Shown here one piece after another: positions 25,356-33,647 of a DNA stretch of 42,353 bases; positions within the stretch are counted from its first letter, which is position 1, and every line of letters begins with the position of its first letter. The notes beneath the pieces are model-generated. The model was not told the origin of the DNA, did not search any database, and saw nothing but the letters and a program-made list of their open reading frames with translations. The translations under genes and the position numbers were made by a program. The stretch is taken from positions 270 to 42,622 of the forward strand of contig JALUDX010000050.1 in the NCBI GenBank assembly GCA_027053355.1, given 5' to 3'. The DNA comes from Anaerolineales bacterium (GTDB lineage Bacteria; Chloroflexota; Anaerolineae; Anaerolineales; DRMV01).

Positions 25356-25612
25356 AAAGCGTTTCGTCATTCGGGCTATTTACGCAGCGTTTTGCGTTAT
25401 ACTGTTAACTGTGCCGCCTTTTCGGAAGAGCGCCCGCGGACGACGCGGACGAGGAGGGCTGGCTTTCGGAGACGCCAAGCGCCAAGAAAGGGCTCAGGGC
25501 GCCAAAGGAGGCGCGCAAGCACCCAAGTAACCCGCCACCCTTTTGCCTCAATCCCTCAATCCCCCAATCCCTTTAATCCCTTACCTCAACATCTGCACAA
25601 AGGAGGAGCCCT
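25356..25612 (+). other. Non-coding spacer before the UPF0173 gene
   Basis: No gene is seen. A TATACT box at 25398-25403 could be a -10 element, but no convincing -35 accompanies it. The rest holds degenerate CGCCAAG-rich and AATCCC-rich short repeats related to the interiors of the mobile elements, and ends in the AAAGGAGGAG ribosome binding site of the next gene. Confidence 0.4.
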
Positions 25613-26302
25613 ATGACGACCAAAATCACCTGGTACGGTCACGCGACCATTGGTGTCGAGACCAGCGACGGCTACAAAATTTTGATCGACCCCTTTTTCA
25701 CCGGCAACCCCGCGGCCAGCACCACCGCCGATCAGGTCACCGCGGACTTCATCGTGGTCAGCCACGGCCACGGCGACCACGTGGGCGATGCCGTGGCCCT
25801 GGCGCAACGCACCGGCGCGCCCATCATCAGCAACTACGAAATCACCAACTGGCTGACCGGCCAGGGGGTGGAAAAGGTGCACCCGCAGCACATTGGCGGC
25901 GGTTTTCGCCACCCCTTTGGCTACCTCAAACTCACCCTGGCCTTGCACGGCTCCGCACTGCCCGATGGCTCATATGGCGGCAACCCCGCGGGCATTTTAT
26001 TGACCACCAACGACGGCCTCAAACTCTACTTTGCCCAAGATACCGGCCTGTTTGGCGATATGCGACTCATCGGTGAAGAGGGCCTCGACCTGGCCATGCT
26101 CCCCATTGGCGACAATTTCACCATGGGCCCCGACGACGCGCTGCGGGCGGTCAAACTCTTGGCGCCCAAGCACGTCATCCCCATCCACTACAACACCTGG
26201 CCGCTCATCGCTCAAGACGCGGAAGCCTGGGCGCAGCGGGTCAAAGCCGAGACCGACGCGCAGGTGCACGTGTTGCAGCCGGGCGACGTGTTTACCCTGT
26301 AA
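25613..26302 (+). CDS. UPF0173-type metal-dependent hydrolase
   Basis: A 229-residue metallo-beta-lactamase-fold protein. The N-terminal ITWYGHATIGVET and the zinc motif SHGHGDH (His51, His53, Asp55, His56) are clear. Further metal ligands are in ALHGSA, FAQDTG and the C-terminal HVIPIHYNTWP. The whole sequence follows the UPF0173 (YtkL-like) pattern and length. The cellular substrate of the family is not established. AAAGGAGG lies before ATG 25613. It starts a short run with the methyltransferase and recO. Confidence 0.92.
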   Translation: MTTKITWYGHATIGVETSDGYKILIDPFFTGNPAASTTADQVTADFIVVSHGHGDHVGDAVALAQRTGAPIISNYEITNWLTGQGVEKVHPQHIGGGFRHPFGYLKLTLALHGSALPDGSYGGNPAGILLTTNDGLKLYFAQDTGLFGDMRLIGEEGLDLAMLPIGDNFTMGPDDALRAVKLLAPKHVIPIHYNTWPLIAQDAEAWAQRVKAETDAQVHVLQPGDVFTL

Positions 26303-26326
26303 ATCGACCCTCACGCCCCGACCCCG

Positions 26327-27058
26327 ATGCCTGACGCCGCGACCACCCTGCTGGCGCTGAACCGGGCGTTCTATGCCCGGTTCGGTGCGGCCTTTGCGGA
26401 AAAGCGGGGGCGCCTGCAGCCAGGCGTCGCTCGCTTGTTGCCGCGCATTCCTCCCGCGGCGCGGGTGTTGGATCTCGGCTGTGGCCATGGTGCGGTGCTG
26501 CGGGCACTGCGCGGCCAGGGCTTCCACGGCCGGTACATCGGCCTGGATTTCAGCCCCGCGCTGCTCACGTTGGCCCAACCGGCGGCTCGCGAGGCGCCGA
26601 CCGAGGCCGACTTCCGCTTTTTGCCCCGCGACCTCACCGCGGCCGGGTGGGAAGAGGGCCTGCCCGCACCCTTCGATTTCGTGCTCGCCTTTGCCGTGCT
26701 GCACCACATCCCCGGCGCGGCGCGGCGGCAACGGCTTTTGCGGCAGATCCGCGCGCTCTTGCCCGCAGGCGGGCGCTTCTTCCATTCCCACTGGCAGTTC
26801 CTCAACAGCCCCCGCCTGCGCCAACGCATCCAACCCTGGGCCGCGGCCGGCCTTTCTGCCGCGGACGTGGAAGCGGGCGACTATCTGCTGGATTGGCGAC
26901 ACCAGGGCTACGGCCTGCGTTACGTGCACCATTTTTCCCCCGCGGAATTGCGCCGCCTGGCCGCGGCCACGGGCTTCGAGGTGCGCGAGACCTTCTTCTC
27001 CGACGGCGAAGGCGGCCGCCTGGGGCTTTATCAGGTTTGGGAGGCCGTGGATGCCTAA
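26327..27058 (+). CDS. SAM-dependent methyltransferase (class I)
   Basis: A 243-residue Rossmann-fold methyltransferase. Motif I is VLDLGCGHGAVLRAL, motif II is YIGLDFSPALL and motif IV is FDFVLAFAVLHHIPG. After the core there is a stretch QFLNSPRLRQRIQPW and later LLDWRHQGYGLRYVHHFS. That arrangement recalls Trm9/ALKBH8-type tRNA wobble-uridine methyltransferases, but the assignment is tentative. The stop overlaps recO by 8 bp, so translation of recO is probably coupled. Confidence 0.8.
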   Translation: MPDAATTLLALNRAFYARFGAAFAEKRGRLQPGVARLLPRIPPAARVLDLGCGHGAVLRALRGQGFHGRYIGLDFSPALLTLAQPAAREAPTEADFRFLPRDLTAAGWEEGLPAPFDFVLAFAVLHHIPGAARRQRLLRQIRALLPAGGRFFHSHWQFLNSPRLRQRIQPWAAAGLSAADVEAGDYLLDWRHQGYGLRYVHHFSPAELRRLAAATGFEVRETFFSDGEGGRLGLYQVWEAVDA

Positions 27059-27818
27059 GCCCCGCACCTGGACGGTGGACGCGCTCATCCTGCGCCATGC
27101 CGATTTTGGGGAAGCGGATCGCCTGCTGGTGTTTTACGCCCGGAGGCAAGGCAAAGGACGAGCGTTGGCTAAGGGGGTGCGCCGCATCCGCTCGCGCAAA
27201 GCCGGGCATGTCGAGCCGCTGACCGCAACGCGGTTGCTCCTCGCGCAGGGCCGCGACTTGAACATCGTGACCCAGGCTCAGGCGCTGCTCACCTTCCCCT
27301 ACCTGCGCGACGACCTCACCCGCTACGCCTACGCCATGCACGTGGCTGAACTGGCCGACAAATTTACCTACGAAGGCGAAGAACACCCCGGCCTTTACCG
27401 CCTGCTGGTGCACACTTTCGAGCAGTTGGAAAAGCACCCCGACCTGAACTTGGTGACCCGCTACTACGAACTGCGTTTGCTCGATCTGACCGGCTTTCGG
27501 CCTGAATTGCAGCGCTGTGTGCTCTGCGGCCAGCCGTTGCAGCCCGAACCGCAGTTCTTTTCCCCAGGGCTGGGCGGGGTGGTTTGCCCTCGTTGTGGCC
27601 AGGCGCAGTGGGGGTTGCGCCCCCTGAGCGTGGACGCGTTGCGCTACCTGCGCCATTTTCAGCGCAGCGCCTTTGCCCAGGCCGAGCGCGCCCGCCCATC
27701 CCGCACCGTGCACGAGGAAATGGAGCACCTGATGCTTGCCTATCTCACTCACGTATTGGAACGGCGGCTGCACAGCCCGGTCTTTCTGCAGCACCTACGC
27801 CGCTTGAAAAACGGGTAA
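27051..27818 (+). CDS. recO: DNA repair protein RecO
   Basis: A 255-residue recombination mediator that, with RecF and RecR, loads RecA onto SSB-coated single-stranded DNA. The N-terminal OB fold starts WTVDALILRHADFGEADRLLVFY. The basic segment KGRALAKGVRRIRSRKAG fits DNA binding. A four-cysteine zinc site (CVLCGQP and VVCPRCGQA) lies in the helical C-terminal domain. Length is usual. GGGAGG lies 6 bp before ATG 27051. Confidence 0.95.
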   Translation: MPKPRTWTVDALILRHADFGEADRLLVFYARRQGKGRALAKGVRRIRSRKAGHVEPLTATRLLLAQGRDLNIVTQAQALLTFPYLRDDLTRYAYAMHVAELADKFTYEGEEHPGLYRLLVHTFEQLEKHPDLNLVTRYYELRLLDLTGFRPELQRCVLCGQPLQPEPQFFSPGLGGVVCPRCGQAQWGLRPLSVDALRYLRHFQRSAFAQAERARPSRTVHEEMEHLMLAYLTHVLERRLHSPVFLQHLRRLKNG

Positions 27819-27991
27819 AATACCAATGAGGGAGGCGTGGCCTCTTACACCGTTTGCAAAATTGCCCGGTGGCAGGAGCATGGCCGAAAAGAGCGCAGTG
27901 CACCCATACTGACGCTCCAACACGGCTTTGTGCTTGTCTTTTAACCGTGGGGTTTCTACGGTTCCCAAAAAATTGTTCAAGGAGGTGTTTT

Positions 27992-29866
27992 GTGAAGAAC
28001 CGCAAAATTCTTGCCTTGCTGGGCCTGTTGGTGCTGGCGGTGGCTGCGGTCATCGTGTTTGCCCGCCCCGCCCCCGCGCAGGCCCACCCCGCCCGCGAAG
28101 CGGGCAACGTGACGTTGGTGCTGCTGCATACCAACGACGTGCATTCCCACATCGAGCAGTTCAACAAATACGGTGGCTTCTGCAGCGAAGAGAAAGCCGC
28201 GGAGGGCAAATGCTTCGGCGGCGTGGCCCGGGAAGTGACCATGCTCAACAAAATCCGTGCCGAGCACCCCGACGCGCTCTTGCTGGACGCGGGTGACCAG
28301 TTCCAGGGTACCCTTTTCTTCACCGAGTATCAGGGGAAGGCCGCCCAGGAATTCATGAACAAAATGAAGTACGATGCCATGGTCGTCGGAAACCACGAGT
28401 TCGACTCGGGCCCCAAGACCTTGGCCGAATTTATCAAAGGCGCCAACTTCCCCGTGTTGGGCGCGAACGTCGACGCCAGTCAAGACCCCGACCTGAAAGG
28501 GCTGCTCAAGCCTTACGTGGTGCTCACTGTCAATGGCGAGAAAGTCGGTATCATTGGCGTGACCACTGAGTTGATCGAGATCCTTTCCAGCCCCGGCCCC
28601 AACGTCAAGTTCTCTGACCCCATCGCGGCCGCGCAGAAATATGTCAAAGAATTGGAGGGTCAAGGCGTCAAAGTCATCATCGTGCTTAGCCACTTGGGCT
28701 ATCGCCGCGATCAAGAATTGGCCAAGAAAGTTGGCGGCATTGATGTCATCGTTGGCGGACACACCCATACCTTCTTGGCCAACGACAACGACAAGGCCGC
28801 AGGCCCCTACCCCACGGTGGTGGATTCCCCACGCGGCGAACCCGTGCTCATCGTCACCGACAAATGCTACGGCCAATACTTGGGCGACTTGCAGGTGACT
28901 TTCGAAGACGGCGTCGCCAAATCGTGGGAAGGCGGGCCCATCCTGCTGGATGCTTCGGTCGAGCAAGACCCGGCCACCCTGGCGCGGGTGAAAGAACTGG
29001 CCAAACCCTTGGAAGAACTGCGCCACCAGGTCATCGGCCAAACCAAGGTCGATTTAGACGGCGAACGCTCGTCGTGCCGCTTCAAGGAATGCACCATGGG
29101 TGACCTGGTGACCGACGCCATCCTCTGGGCGACCAAAGAGCAGGGCGTGCAGATTGCCTTCCAAAACGGCGGCGGCATCCGCGCCAGCATCCCCGCGGGT
29201 GATGTGACCGTGGGGCAGGTGTTAGAGGTGCTGCCCTTTGGCAACACGGTGGCGACCTTCAAACTCAAAGGCGCCGACATTTTGGCCGCGCTGGAAAACG
29301 GCGTCAGCAAGGCCGAGAACCCCGAAAACGAAGGCACAGGCCGCTTCCCGCAGGTGGCGGGCTTGCGCTACACGTGGGACCCGACCCAGCCTGTGGGGCA
29401 TCGCATTGTGAGCGTTGAAGTGCGCAACGCGGATGGCTCGTACAGCCCCCTGGAAATGGACAAGGTCTACATGGTGGCCGCGAACAACTATGTCCGCCAT
29501 GGCGGCGATGGCTACAAGATGTTCAAAGACAAGGCCATCGACCCTTACGACTACGGCCCCCTGCTGGCCGATGTGGTGATGGATTACATCAAAGCCCACT
29601 CGCCGGTTTCGGTAGCGCTGGATGGGCGCATCAAGCAAGGCCATGCGCCCACGCCGACGCCCGAGCCGACTCCCACGCCCAAGCCCACCGCCACGCCGGT
29701 GCCCACGGCGACGCCGGTGCCCACACCTACCCCGGTACCCATGCCCACGCCCACGCCTGTGCCCACCCCCGCACCCAGCAGCGGTGGCGGCGCAGCCTGG
29801 ATTTGGGTGATCAGCGTGTTGTTGGTGTTGATTGGCGGCTTGGCCGTGGCACTGAAGCAGCAGTAG
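27992..29866 (+). CDS. Membrane-anchored 5'-nucleotidase (UshA family)
   Basis: A 624-residue protein; GTG 27992 follows AAGGAGG at 6 bp. A signal peptide is at about 1-31. The metallophosphatase domain (about 40-330) has [25 protein letters not shown] and GGHTHT, the ligands of the dinuclear metal centre. The C-terminal substrate domain (about 350-535) has NGGGIRASI and the nucleobase-binding segment [15 protein letters not shown] Thr/Pro-rich linker (about 545-590) and a terminal hydrophobic helix follow, anchoring it to the outside of the membrane. Probable role: dephosphorylating nucleotides or UDP-sugars outside the cell to salvage phosphate and nucleosides. Confidence 0.92.
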   Translation: MKNRKILALLGLLVLAVAAVIVFARPAPAQAHPAREAGNVTLVLLHTNDVHSHIEQFNKYGGFCSEEKAAEGKCFGGVAREVTMLNKIRAEHPDALLLDAGDQFQGTLFFTEYQGKAAQEFMNKMKYDAMVVGNHEFDSGPKTLAEFIKGANFPVLGANVDASQDPDLKGLLKPYVVLTVNGEKVGIIGVTTELIEILSSPGPNVKFSDPIAAAQKYVKELEGQGVKVIIVLSHLGYRRDQELAKKVGGIDVIVGGHTHTFLANDNDKAAGPYPTVVDSPRGEPVLIVTDKCYGQYLGDLQVTFEDGVAKSWEGGPILLDASVEQDPATLARVKELAKPLEELRHQVIGQTKVDLDGERSSCRFKECTMGDLVTDAILWATKEQGVQIAFQNGGGIRASIPAGDVTVGQVLEVLPFGNTVATFKLKGADILAALENGVSKAENPENEGTGRFPQVAGLRYTWDPTQPVGHRIVSVEVRNADGSYSPLEMDKVYMVAANNYVRHGGDGYKMFKDKAIDPYDYGPLLADVVMDYIKAHSPVSVALDGRIKQGHAPTPTPEPTPTPKPTATPVPTATPVPTPTPVPMPTPTPVPTPAPSSGGGAAWIWVISVLLVLIGGLAVALKQQ

Positions 29867-29888
29867 CCTCTTTCCCCTGGCTGTCTAT

Positions 29889-29927
29889 CACAGGAGCAAG
29901 CCCCCGCGGCTTGCTCCTGTGTGTTTT
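29889..29927 (+). terminator. Rho-independent terminator after the 5'-nucleotidase gene
   Basis: A perfect 14-bp stem CACAGGAGCAAGCC / GGCTTGCTCCTGTG with a 5-nt loop, followed by TGTTTT, 22 bp after the stop. Confidence 0.9.
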
Positions 29928-29952
29928 CATCCGTATTCAACCGTGGTATGAT
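29924..29952 (+). promoter_or_regulatory. Putative promoter of the SDR gene
   Basis: TTTTCA (29924-29929) and TATGAT (29947-29952) are separated by exactly 17 bp. The -35 overlaps the T-tract of the preceding terminator. The leader before ATG 30062 would be about 100 nt. Confidence 0.4.
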
Positions 29953-30061
29953 AGCCGCTGTGCGTGGTTTGCGTAACCTTTTTGTGGTTGCGGCGCGGCG
30001 CTGGGATGATGCCCCTGGCCGCGGCTGCAATCGCTCTCTACCCTAAACGCCGAGGGTTGTT

Positions 30062-30889
30062 ATGGAAGAAAATACCCCTGCTCAGTGGTTCAGCCTGGAG
30101 GGGCGCGTCGCGGTGGTGACCGGCGGCGCGGGCCTGTTGGGCGAGCAGTTTTGCCGCACTTTGGCCGCGGCTGGCGCGGCGGTGGCCGTGGTAGACTTGG
30201 CCGCCGAAGCCGCGGCGCGGGTCGCGGAGGCCATCCGCGCCCACGGCGGCCGCGCCCACCCCTACCCCCTCGATATCACCGACCCCACCGCCGTGCGCGC
30301 GGCTGTGGACGACATCCTCACCCGCTGGGGGCGGTTGGACGTGCTGGTCAACAGCGCCGCCTTAGACCCCAAAGTCAACGCCGAAGGGCAGGTGCGCTCC
30401 GCGGGCACGTTCGAAGACTTCCCCTTGGTCGCCTGGCAGCAGGCGCTCAATGTCAACCTGACCGGCACCTTCCTCATCACGCAGGCCGCGGCCCGCGCCA
30501 TGCGCCGCCAGGGCAAGGGCAGCATCATCAACATTTGCTCCACCTACGGCCTGGTGGGGCCCGACCAGCGCATCTACCAAAAGCCGGGGCAGCCGCCCCA
30601 ATACAAGCCTGTGTACTACACGGTGACCAAGGCAGCGATGCTGGGCTTTACCCGCTACCTGGCCACTTACTACGCGGGCACCGAAATTCGGGTCAACGCC
30701 CTCACCCCCGGCGGGGTGTATAATCACCAGGACGAGGCCTTTGTGCAGGCATACAGCGCCCGCACCGTGTTGGGGCGCATGGCGCGCAAAGACGAAATGA
30801 GCGGCGCACTGCTCTTTTTGGCCTCTGACGCGTCTTCGTACATGACCGGCGCCAACCTGGTGGTCGACGGCGGCTGGACCGCGTGGTGA
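30062..30889 (+). CDS. Short-chain dehydrogenase/reductase, PtmA-like
   Basis: A 275-residue classical SDR. The NAD(P)-binding motif is VVTGGAGLLGEQF, and LVNSAALDPK replaces the usual NNAG. The catalytic Ser is in CSTYGLVGPDQRIY and the catalytic Tyr-Lys pair in YYTVTK. It ends DASSYMTGANLVVDGG. The GPDQRIY and ALDPK features fit the oxidoreductases (PtmA, 'flagellin modification protein A') found in nonulosonic acid clusters, and neuA and neuB genes follow, so a role in that pathway is inferred. The reaction is not established by sequence. Element E10 begins 12 bp after its stop. Confidence 0.83.
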   Translation: MEENTPAQWFSLEGRVAVVTGGAGLLGEQFCRTLAAAGAAVAVVDLAAEAAARVAEAIRAHGGRAHPYPLDITDPTAVRAAVDDILTRWGRLDVLVNSAALDPKVNAEGQVRSAGTFEDFPLVAWQQALNVNLTGTFLITQAAARAMRRQGKGSIINICSTYGLVGPDQRIYQKPGQPPQYKPVYYTVTKAAMLGFTRYLATYYAGTEIRVNALTPGGVYNHQDEAFVQAYSARTVLGRMARKDEMSGALLFLASDASSYMTGANLVVDGGWTAW

Positions 30890-30901
30890 AGGAAACGGGA
30901 G

Positions 30902-31117
30902 GTAACTGTTCAGCCTCGGCAAGAAGAAACCACAGATTACGTAGATTACGCAGAAAGAGACCCACAGATGGGCACAGATTGAGCGAAAAACACTAAAAAG
31001 CCCACGCTCGCCCTCGCTTCTTGGCGGTCTTGGCGTCATCTTGGCAACCTTGGCGACCTAAAAATCCGTGGCTATCCGTGTCCCCCGTGGTCTCTCTCCT
31101 TGTGGCTGAATAGTTAC
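30902..31117 (+). mobile_element. MITE-like element E10, without target duplication
   Basis: A 216-bp element with ends GTAACTGTTCAGCC and GGCTGAATAGTTAC (one mismatch between the inverted ends). The interior is nearly the same as E5. The flanks AACGGGAG and GGATAAAG do not match. A deletion next to it is suggested, because a 5'-truncated hicA remnant starts immediately beyond its right end. Confidence 0.85.
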
Positions 31118-31123
31118 GGATAA

Positions 31124-31297
31124 AGTATTGTGCGCCGCGGCAACCATATTGCGCTGCTCCGAGAAAATCCTGATGGCACCAGAACACCGCTCACCATGCC
31201 CAACCATCGTCGCCTCAAGGCTTCGACCCTTCGCACCATTTTGCGCCAGGCAGGAATTGCCCGCGAGGCTTTCCTGCGTTACTATGAGAATTGCTAA
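31124..31297 (+). pseudogene. 5'-truncated HicA-family toxin remnant
   Basis: The frame from 31124 to the TAA at 31295-31297 encodes a 57-residue tail. It keeps RRGNHIALLRENPDG, then TPLTMPNHRRLKASTLR and ILRQAGIAREAF, the central and C-terminal parts of the dsRBD-like HicA/YcfA mRNA-interferase fold, including the conserved Gly-Asn-His. The first 20-25 residues of the family are absent. The frame is closed by TAA at 31121 just beside element E10. GTG 31130 could start a 55-residue peptide but has no RBS. No HicB antitoxin partner is nearby. It ends 3 bp before neuA. Confidence 0.75.
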
Positions 31298-31300
31298 CCC

Positions 31301-32536
31301 ATGCCTGAAGTCTTAGCCCTCATCCCCGCGCGGGGCGGCTCCAAATCCATCCCCCGCAAAAACATCAAGCCCTTTGCCGGGCACCCGCTCATTGCTTACA
31401 GCATTGCCGCGGGGCTGCAGGCCGAGCACGTGGGGCGGGTGATCGTCTCGACCGACGACCCAGAAATTGCCGCGGTGGCGCGCGACTACGGCGCAGAAGT
31501 GCCCTTCCGCCGGCCGGCCACCCTGGCGCAAGATGCCACCCCCGACCTGCCCGTGTTCACCCACGCCTTGGCCTGGTTGGAAGCGCACGAAGGCTACCGC
31601 CCCGACCTGGTGGTGCAACTTCGCCCCACCACGCCAGTGCGCCCCCCCGACCTGGTCGACCGGGCGGTGCGCCTGCTGCTGGAGCACCCCGAAGCCGATT
31701 CGGTGCGCGGGGTGGTGCCCTCGGGGCAAAACCCCTACAAGATGTGGCACATCACCCAGGCCGGCCGGCTGGCGCCGCTGTTGGAAGTGCCCGGCCTTGC
31801 CGAGCATTACAACGCCCCCCGCCAAAGCCTGCCGCCCACTTATTGGCAGACCGGCCATATCGACGTCATCCGCCCCCGGGTGTTTGCCGCGGGCAGCATG
31901 AGCGGCCAAGTGATTCTGCCGGTGGTGCTTGACCCCCTGTACACCGTGGACCTGGATACCTCCCTGGATTGGATGTGGGCCGAATGGTTGGTGCGCCATG
32001 TCGACCTGGCCATGGTCTGGCCGGGGCGTAAGCCGCGCCCCATGCCCCGCCGGTTGCGCCTGCTGGTCTTGGACTTCGACGGCACCCTCACCGACGATCG
32101 GGTTTGGGTGGATCAGGATGGCCGTGAGATGGTGGCCGCCCATCGGGGCGACGGCTTTGGCATCGCCCGTTTGCGCGCCGCGGGGGTGGAAGTGGTGATC
32201 CTCTCCCGCGAAACCAACCCCGTGGTGGCCGCCCGGGCGCGCAAACTTCAGGTGCCCGTGTTCCAGAGCGTCACCGACAAGGCCGCCGCGCTGCGCCGCC
32301 TGCTGCAGGAACGGGGGGTGCCCGCGGCCCAGGCCGCGTTCGTCGGCAACGACATCAACGACCTGCCCGCCTTCCACGAAGTGGGCTGGGCGGTCGCCGT
32401 GGCCGACGCCCACCCCGACGTCCGCCGTGCCGCAGATTGGGTGCTCTCTCGCCCCGGCGGCCACGGCGCAGTGCGCGAACTCTGCGACCTGATTTTAGAC
32501 CAACGCCTTTCTCCGGAGGACTCCCATGAGCCGTGA
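31301..32536 (+). CDS. neuA: Acylneuraminate cytidylyltransferase fused to KdsC-like HAD phosphatase
   Basis: A 411-residue two-domain enzyme. Residues 1 to about 235 are a CMP-sialic acid synthetase: ALIPARGGSKSIPRKNI is the CTP-binding loop, VIVSTDDPEIA and LVVQLRPTTPVR follow, and TVDLDTSLDW gives the metal-binding Asp residues. Residues about 250-405 are a capless HAD phosphatase. It has LDFDGTLTDD (Asp258, Asp260), ILSRE, the Lys of TDKAAALRRL and VGNDINDLPAF, so all four HAD motifs are intact. The fusion suggests that a 9-phosphorylated nonulosonate is dephosphorylated and activated with CTP by one protein. It overlaps neuB by 11 bp. Confidence 0.9.
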   Translation: MPEVLALIPARGGSKSIPRKNIKPFAGHPLIAYSIAAGLQAEHVGRVIVSTDDPEIAAVARDYGAEVPFRRPATLAQDATPDLPVFTHALAWLEAHEGYRPDLVVQLRPTTPVRPPDLVDRAVRLLLEHPEADSVRGVVPSGQNPYKMWHITQAGRLAPLLEVPGLAEHYNAPRQSLPPTYWQTGHIDVIRPRVFAAGSMSGQVILPVVLDPLYTVDLDTSLDWMWAEWLVRHVDLAMVWPGRKPRPMPRRLRLLVLDFDGTLTDDRVWVDQDGREMVAAHRGDGFGIARLRAAGVEVVILSRETNPVVAARARKLQVPVFQSVTDKAAALRRLLQERGVPAAQAAFVGNDINDLPAFHEVGWAVAVADAHPDVRRAADWVLSRPGGHGAVRELCDLILDQRLSPEDSHEP

Positions 32537-33407
32537 AATTCGCCTCGGCGACCGCCTGGTGGGCGATGGACACCCCACCTACATCATCGCCGAAATCGGC
32601 ATCAACCACAACGGCAGCGTCGACATTGCCAAACTGCTGATCGACGCCGCGGTCAAAGCCGGTGTCGACGCGGTCAAGTTTCAAAAACGCACCCCCGAAA
32701 TTTGCACCCCCCGCGATCAGTGGGACAAAATGCGCGAAACCCCCTGGGGCTACATCCGCTACATCGACTATCGCCACAAGGTGGAATTTGGTCGGCCTGA
32801 ATACGAAGAAATCGACCGCTACTGCAAGGCCAAAGGCATCACCTGGTTTGCCTCGGTGTGGGACAACCCCTCGGTCGATTTTTTGGAACCCTTCGAACCC
32901 GTGGCTTACAAAATTCCCTCGGCCGCGCTTACCGACCACGACCTGCTGCGGCACGTGCGCGCCACGGGGCGGCCGGTCATCCTTTCTACCGGCATGTCGA
33001 CCATGGAACAGATCCGTGCTGCGGTGGATGTGCTGGGCCAGGAAAACCTGGTGCTCATGCACGCCACCAGCACCTACCCCTGCGAGCCCGACGAGTTGAA
33101 CCTGCGGATGATTCAGACCCTGCGGCAGGAGTTCCCCACGGTGCCCATTGGCTATTCGGGGCACGAAGTGGGGCTGGTGACCACCGCGGTGGCCGTGGCG
33201 TTGGGCGCGTGCATGGTCGAGCGACACGTGACGCTGGACCGCGCCATGTGGGGCAGCGACCAGGCCGCGTCGGTGGAACCCGGCGGCTTGCAGAAATTGG
33301 TGAAATACATCCGCGTCACCGAGCGCGCCTTGGGCGACGGCGTCAAACGGGTGTACGAATCGGAGATCCCCGCACTGCGCAAATTGCGGCGGGTGGGGTT
33401 GCCCTGA
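32526..33407 (+). CDS. neuB: N-acetylneuraminate synthase-family protein lacking the SAF domain
   Basis: A 293-residue TIM-barrel enzyme that condenses phosphoenolpyruvate with a six-carbon sugar (ManNAc-type or its 6-phosphate) to give a nonulosonic acid. It has YIIAEIGINHNGS, AVKFQKR, VILSTGMSTMEQI, the STYPC segment, IGYSGHEVG and the metal/substrate motif VERHVTLDR, followed by GSDQAASVEPG. The chain ends right after the barrel (ALRKLRRVGLP). The about 60-residue C-terminal SAF (antifreeze-like) domain of usual NeuB/NANS proteins is missing and is not found in the next bases. GGAGG lies 5 bp before ATG 32526. Element E11 begins 16 bp after the stop. Confidence 0.9.
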   Translation: MSREIRLGDRLVGDGHPTYIIAEIGINHNGSVDIAKLLIDAAVKAGVDAVKFQKRTPEICTPRDQWDKMRETPWGYIRYIDYRHKVEFGRPEYEEIDRYCKAKGITWFASVWDNPSVDFLEPFEPVAYKIPSAALTDHDLLRHVRATGRPVILSTGMSTMEQIRAAVDVLGQENLVLMHATSTYPCEPDELNLRMIQTLRQEFPTVPIGYSGHEVGLVTTAVAVALGACMVERHVTLDRAMWGSDQAASVEPGGLQKLVKYIRVTERALGDGVKRVYESEIPALRKLRRVGLP

Positions 33408-33422
33408 AGTCGGAGCGCCTGC

Positions 33423-33624
33423 GTAACCATTCGGTCACAAGGAGAGAGACCACGGAGGACACGGATAGCCACGAATTTTTAGGTCGCCAAAGTCGCCAAG
33501 ATGACGCCAAGACCGCCAAGAAGCGAGGGCGAGCGTGGGCTTTTTAGTGTTTTTCGCCCAAACTGCGCCAATCTGTGAAATCGGCGTAATCTGCGGTTTC
33601 TCCTTGCCGAGGATGAACCGTGAC
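33423..33624 (-). mobile_element. MITE-like element E11 with perfect target duplication
   Basis: A 202-bp element with degenerate ends GTAACCATTCGGTC and ATGAACCGTGAC. It is flanked by the perfect 8-bp repeat GCGCCTGC (33415-33422 and 33625-33632). The interior is the E5/E10 type in reverse orientation. It separates neuB from the KpsS-like gene. Confidence 0.86.
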
Positions 33625-33647
33625 GCGCCTGCAGTGAGCACCGCGCC

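Noticed and set aside
25398-25403. TATACT as promoter of the UPF0173 gene
   Set aside because: No -35 at suitable spacing and about 210 bp from the start; kept only as a remark.
31128-31316. Alternative frame over the hicA remnant and the neuA start
   Set aside because: The HicA-like frame explains the sequence better; the alternative lacks an RBS and motif.
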